Below are positions 61,158-64,000 of a stretch of 64,000 bases of DNA, in pieces. The stretch covers positions 124,001 to 188,000 of the forward strand of contig NZ_QOHH01000009.1 in assembly GCF_003319105.1 (NCBI RefSeq), in the 5' to 3' direction. How positions within the stretch are numbered: position 1 is the first letter of the stretch; each line of letters begins with the position of its first letter. This DNA comes from Blastococcus sp. TF02-09 (lineage in GTDB: Bacteria > Actinomycetota > Actinomycetes > Mycobacteriales > Geodermatophilaceae). The position numbers and the translations under genes were made by a program. The notes below the pieces were generated by a model that saw nothing but the letters and a program-made list of their open reading frames with translations, was not told the DNA's origin and did not search any database.

Positions 61158-62441
61158 GTGCCATCCAGCCGTCATCGGTCCGTAGCTCCTTCTGCAGCAC
61201 GTCTCACCGAGTCCCTTCGGGACATCGGCTACGACTTCCCGTCAGCTGTTGCAGATCTCATTGACAACAGCGTCATGGCGGGCGCCGAGTGCATCGACGT
61301 CGTTATCCGGTTCGACGGTGCGAACACCACTGTCCTCATCTGTGACGATGGGTTAGGGATGAGCGCGAACGGCCTTGTCGAGGCTCTGCGCTTCGGTAGT
61401 CGCCGAACGTACGACTCCAGCGATCTCGGCCGTTACGGGCTGGGACTCAAGACGGCTTCTCTCTCCCAGTGCCGGAGCCTCACCGTCGTCAGTCGTCGTG
61501 TCTCCGGCGGGACCACGAGCGCACGAGAGCTCAACCTAGACACGATCATCGAGTGGGACGACTGGCTGATTACAGCTCCCTCCAAGGATCGAGTCCGAGA
61601 GGCTGAAGCGCTCTTGGGCGAAAACTCGGGCACTGTGGTTGTTTGGCGCAATCTTGACCGCGTGCTACCGGAGCGCAGTCCCGAGGGTGGCTGGGCGCGT
61701 CGTAGAATTGAGACCTTGGCCAAGAAGACTGCCGACCACTTGGCGATGGTGTTCCACCGCTTCCTGGAAGGGGCGGCAGAGCGCCGGCTGACGATCACGG
61801 TCAACGGCGAGAAACTTGCACCTTGGAATCCGTTCGCGCCGGAAGAGGAACACACCCAAAGACTAGGCCTTCAAAGCTTTGAGGTCACGCTGGGTGAGAC
61901 GGTCGGCCAAGTACGACTTGACCGTTACATCCTGCCCGCCAAGGAACGCTTCAGTACTGCCGCGCGGTTCGAAGAGCTGTCTGGGCCTCTGAAGTGGAAT
62001 AGACAGCAGGGACTTTACATCTACCGCGGGGACCGGTTAGTGCAGTGGGGCGGCTGGGCTGGTATCCGGGGTATCGACGAACACCTGAAACTGGCGCGGG
62101 CGGCGCTCGATTTTGATACGGAGCTCGACGACCTCTTCCAGATCAACGTAGCGAAAATGCGCGTTTCCGTTCCCGGGCAGATCAAGCAGTTGCTGGAGCG
62201 TCCTATCAACGACCTTTGCATAGCCGCCAACCAGGTGTACAGGGACCATTCAGGACGAGGGCGCAGGGATGACCAATTGAGCGGTTCGCTGGGCGGGGGG
62301 CAGCTGCCGGGCACGACTGGGCTCGCTCTCAGGTCAGCCGCGTTACAGGCCGGCGAGTACGAGGCGCTTAAGCGGATTGCCAGCCGCCTTGAAACAGTCG
62401 CCCCGGATGTCTGGCGGGCCTTGGGATTTGCAGCATCATGA
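61158..62441 (+). CDS. MORC-like (paraMORC) GHKL ATPase
   Basis: 427 residues from GTG 61158 (AAGGAG 5 nt upstream). GHKL site: ADLIDNSVMAGA (Asp33, Asn37), CDDGLGMS (63-68), LGRYGLGLKTASLSQ (91-100). The usual catalytic Glu of the N-box is Asp33 here. After about 190 follows an S5-like transducer (TITVNGEKLAPWNPF, LYIYRGDRLVQWGGWAGIRGIDEHLKLARAALDF). A short C-terminal tail carries a Gly/Arg-rich part (RDHSGRGRRDDQLSGSLGGGQ). This matches prokaryotic MORC homologues that comparative genomics places in restriction-modification neighbourhoods with Z1, PD-(D/E)XK and Vsr proteins. Its stop overlaps the methyltransferase start by ATGA. Confidence 0.87.
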   Translation: MPSSRHRSVAPSAARLTESLRDIGYDFPSAVADLIDNSVMAGAECIDVVIRFDGANTTVLICDDGLGMSANGLVEALRFGSRRTYDSSDLGRYGLGLKTASLSQCRSLTVVSRRVSGGTTSARELNLDTIIEWDDWLITAPSKDRVREAEALLGENSGTVVVWRNLDRVLPERSPEGGWARRRIETLAKKTADHLAMVFHRFLEGAAERRLTITVNGEKLAPWNPFAPEEEHTQRLGLQSFEVTLGETVGQVRLDRYILPAKERFSTAARFEELSGPLKWNRQQGLYIYRGDRLVQWGGWAGIRGIDEHLKLARAALDFDTELDDLFQINVAKMRVSVPGQIKQLLERPINDLCIAANQVYRDHSGRGRRDDQLSGSLGGGQLPGTTGLALRSAALQAGEYEALKRIASRLETVAPDVWRALGFAAS

Positions 62442-64000
62442 CGGAGAGTGATGCGACGCCAATCGTGAAGATCGAGGGTGCCGTCTTGAGTGGGCACACA
62501 ACCTCGGTACCCACCCGATCAAGACCGGGGTACGGGGTCAAGCTTGTACGCGGCCCGTTCCTGAAGCTCTCACCGCACCGTAGCCGTGCCACGACGCGCG
62601 AGGAGCTGCTTGACGTGGTCGGGCGGTTACGGGAGGAGTCGGCAGGGGTTCGCATAGCCGCGGACTTGTTCAGCGGCGCTGGGGGAATCAGCCTCGGACT
62701 CGAGCGAGCCGGGTTCACCACCGTCGTAGCCGTGGATCACTACTCCGAGGCCGTGGAGACGCACGCCCATCATTTCCCTGGCATGAGTCTCGACTGGGAT
62801 CTCGCAGATGTCGATCGCATTGAAGAGCTGGCAGACTTGTTGACCGCTGTCGACGTGGATGTGATTGCCGGCGGTCCGCCTTGTCAACCTTTTTCCAAGG
62901 CCGGCCGGTCCGGCATTAGGCACCGAGTTCGACACGGTCTCCGTGACCCTCACGACGAGCGAAGGGATCTATGGCGGTCCTTCCTCGAGGTCGTTGATTT
63001 GGTCCGGCCGCCGGCTGTGCTGATGGAGAACGTCCCAGACATGGCCCTTGACCGCGAGATGTTTATCCTGCGGTCGATGGTGGAGGAACTCGAGGGCCTC
63101 GAATACGGGGTCGAAGAGCGTATTGTGGATACGTGGCGCTACGGCGTTCCGCAGTTCCGGCAGCGACTTATTCTTGTGGCACTTCGAGACGGCCTGAGCT
63201 TCACTTGGCCGGAGGAGGCGGCGGAGCGCGTCTCCGTTTGGAATGCCATCGGCGACATGCCTGAAGTCGAGGGCGGGTGGCGCCCGGACGGCGGCGCTGA
63301 GGGTTGGGCGGAGTACGAGGGTCCGGTGACCTCCTTCCAGCGCACAATGCGGAAGGGGGTAAAGGGGAGCGACCGACGGAAGCTCTACGACCACATAACT
63401 CGGCCAGTGCGGGAGGATGACGCCCGGGTATTCGAGCTCATGGACTCGAATACTCGATACTCGGATCTTCCATCCGACATGAAGCGCTATCGCGACGACA
63501 TATTCGACGACAAGTACAAGCGTCTCGACGAAAACGATCTGTCCCGAACTATCACTGCCCACATTGCCAAGGACGGCTACTGGTATATCCATCCTAGGCA
63601 GGGTCGGACTCTCACCGTCCGCGAGGCGGCGCGACTTCAGACCTTCCCAGATTGGTACCGCTTTGCTGGGCCGCCGTCAGCTGCGTTCAAACAAATTGGC
63701 AACGCGGTGCCTCCCTTGCTCGCTGAACGTCTTGGCGGTGCGATCCGAGAGGCGCTGGACGCTCCCGAGAAGGCGAACGCGTCGACGAAGCAGGTCGCAA
63801 CGTCTCTGTCCACTTGGATCAGCAACACAGCCCCGCGAGGTGTCCCTTGGCTGAGAGCATCGACTAGGTGGCAGGTTGTGTCGGCGGAACTTCTGTTGGA
63901 CAGGGCAACGTCTGATGTCATCAAATTCGTCTGGCCGATCCTAGAGTCGTGGGCGACGCCGGAGGCGACGCAAGATAACGATGAAGCGCTCCGTGAGATT
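62438..64000 (+). CDS. DNA cytosine-5 methyltransferase fused to a HhH-GPD glycosylase-like domain (3' truncated by window)
   Basis: ATG 62438 overlaps the previous stop; open to the window end, at least 521 codons. Residues 1-70 precede the catalytic domain. Methyltransferase motifs: I ADLFSGAGG (75-83), IV GGPPCQPFS with catalytic Cys149, VI ENV (197-199), VIII QFRQRLILV, IX RTITAHIAKDG and RLQTFP, X GNAVPP (421-426). After a linker, residues 455-521 read LSTWISNTAPRGVPWLRASTRW, VVSAELLLDRATSDVIKFVWPILESW, TPE, the pattern of the first HhH-GPD helices (PWR ... AExLLxxT ... TPE), with Glu484 in the conserved place. The hairpin-GPD and any iron-sulfur cluster would lie beyond 64000. The combination suggests methylation and repair of deaminated product in one chain. 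Confidence 0.85.
   Translation, partial: MTESDATPIVKIEGAVLSGHTTSVPTRSRPGYGVKLVRGPFLKLSPHRSRATTREELLDVVGRLREESAGVRIAADLFSGAGGISLGLERAGFTTVVAVDHYSEAVETHAHHFPGMSLDWDLADVDRIEELADLLTAVDVDVIAGGPPCQPFSKAGRSGIRHRVRHGLRDPHDERRDLWRSFLEVVDLVRPPAVLMENVPDMALDREMFILRSMVEELEGLEYGVEERIVDTWRYGVPQFRQRLILVALRDGLSFTWPEEAAERVSVWNAIGDMPEVEGGWRPDGGAEGWAEYEGPVTSFQRTMRKGVKGSDRRKLYDHITRPVREDDARVFELMDSNTRYSDLPSDMKRYRDDIFDDKYKRLDENDLSRTITAHIAKDGYWYIHPRQGRTLTVREAARLQTFPDWYRFAGPPSAAFKQIGNAVPPLLAERLGGAIREALDAPEKANASTKQVATSLSTWISNTAPRGVPWLRASTRWQVVSAELLLDRATSDVIKFVWPILESWATPEATQDNDEALREI

Noticed and set aside
1-64000. CRISPR arrays, tRNA/rRNA genes, insertion sequences or phage genes
   Set aside because: I saw no regularly spaced repeats, no cloverleaf or rRNA-like sequence and no transposase or integrase; I could not run dedicated searches.

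Overview
The window is very GC-rich with strong third-position G/C bias, dense gene packing, many GTG/TTG starts and apparent leaderless starts. These traits and the gene content (a sacsin-like ATPase homologue, HelR, a CtpI-type P-ATPase, a DinB/TIGR03086 protein, DUF4916, a RsbQ/RsbP pair) point to a high-GC actinobacterium. Geodermatophilaceae is my best guess, but that is inference.

Layout. 1-4 kb: the 3' end of a large sacsin-like ATPase, a small facing gene with an upstream mini-ORF, a small membrane protein and a STAS anti-anti-sigma protein. 4-6.2 kb: a thiolase/ketoreductase operon closed by a strong hairpin. 6.3-9.2 kb: a frameshifted DUF1206 membrane gene, a Cys/Gly-tailed membrane protein and a CYP152-type peroxygenase. 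9.2-13.3 kb: the RNA polymerase recycling helicase HelR, an alpha/beta hydrolase, a 48-residue zinc-ribbon protein and a hemerythrin-like protein. 13.5-16.6 kb: rsbQ/rsbP-type stress signalling. 16.6-18.8 kb: an overlapping pair of acyl-CoA dehydrogenases. 18.9-23.3 kb (minus strand): a membrane protein, a double-ABM protein, tandem thioesterases and a glutathionyl-hydroquinone-reductase-like protein. 23.4-26.2 kb: two copies of a membrane gene flanking a DHFR/RibD-like gene. 26.2-35 kb: an acyl-CoA synthetase and many small or unknown genes, including a second double-ABM protein, DUF4407, DUF4916 and a GIY-YIG protein. 35-42.3 kb: a GGDEF-EAL protein, a CtpI-type ATPase and a third double-ABM protein. 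42.4-52 kb: an aldehyde dehydrogenase divergent from an E1/transketolase-like enzyme, an alpha/beta hydrolase, a RecB-like nuclease/SF1 helicase and an enoyl-CoA hydratase.

52-64 kb is a separate block with visibly different composition (lower GC, more T- and A-ending codons), opened by about 0.8 kb without a recognisable gene. It carries eight co-directional genes: Z1-domain ATPase, PD-(D/E)XK (DUF4420-like) nuclease, GHKL ATPase, unknown protein, DUF6339-like protein, Vsr endonuclease, MORC-like GHKL ATPase, and a DNA cytosine methyltransferase that runs off the window. Five of the seven junctions are 4-nt overlaps or direct abutments. This matches the paraMORC/Z1 type of restriction-modification neighbourhood known from comparative genomics, and is most likely an anti-phage island.

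The most unusual item is the last gene. After complete cytosine-methyltransferase motifs I to X, its reading frame continues into what looks like the start of a HhH-GPD DNA glycosylase domain. Together with the nearby Vsr gene, this would give one system two routes for repairing T:G mismatches that arise from deaminated 5-methylcytosine.
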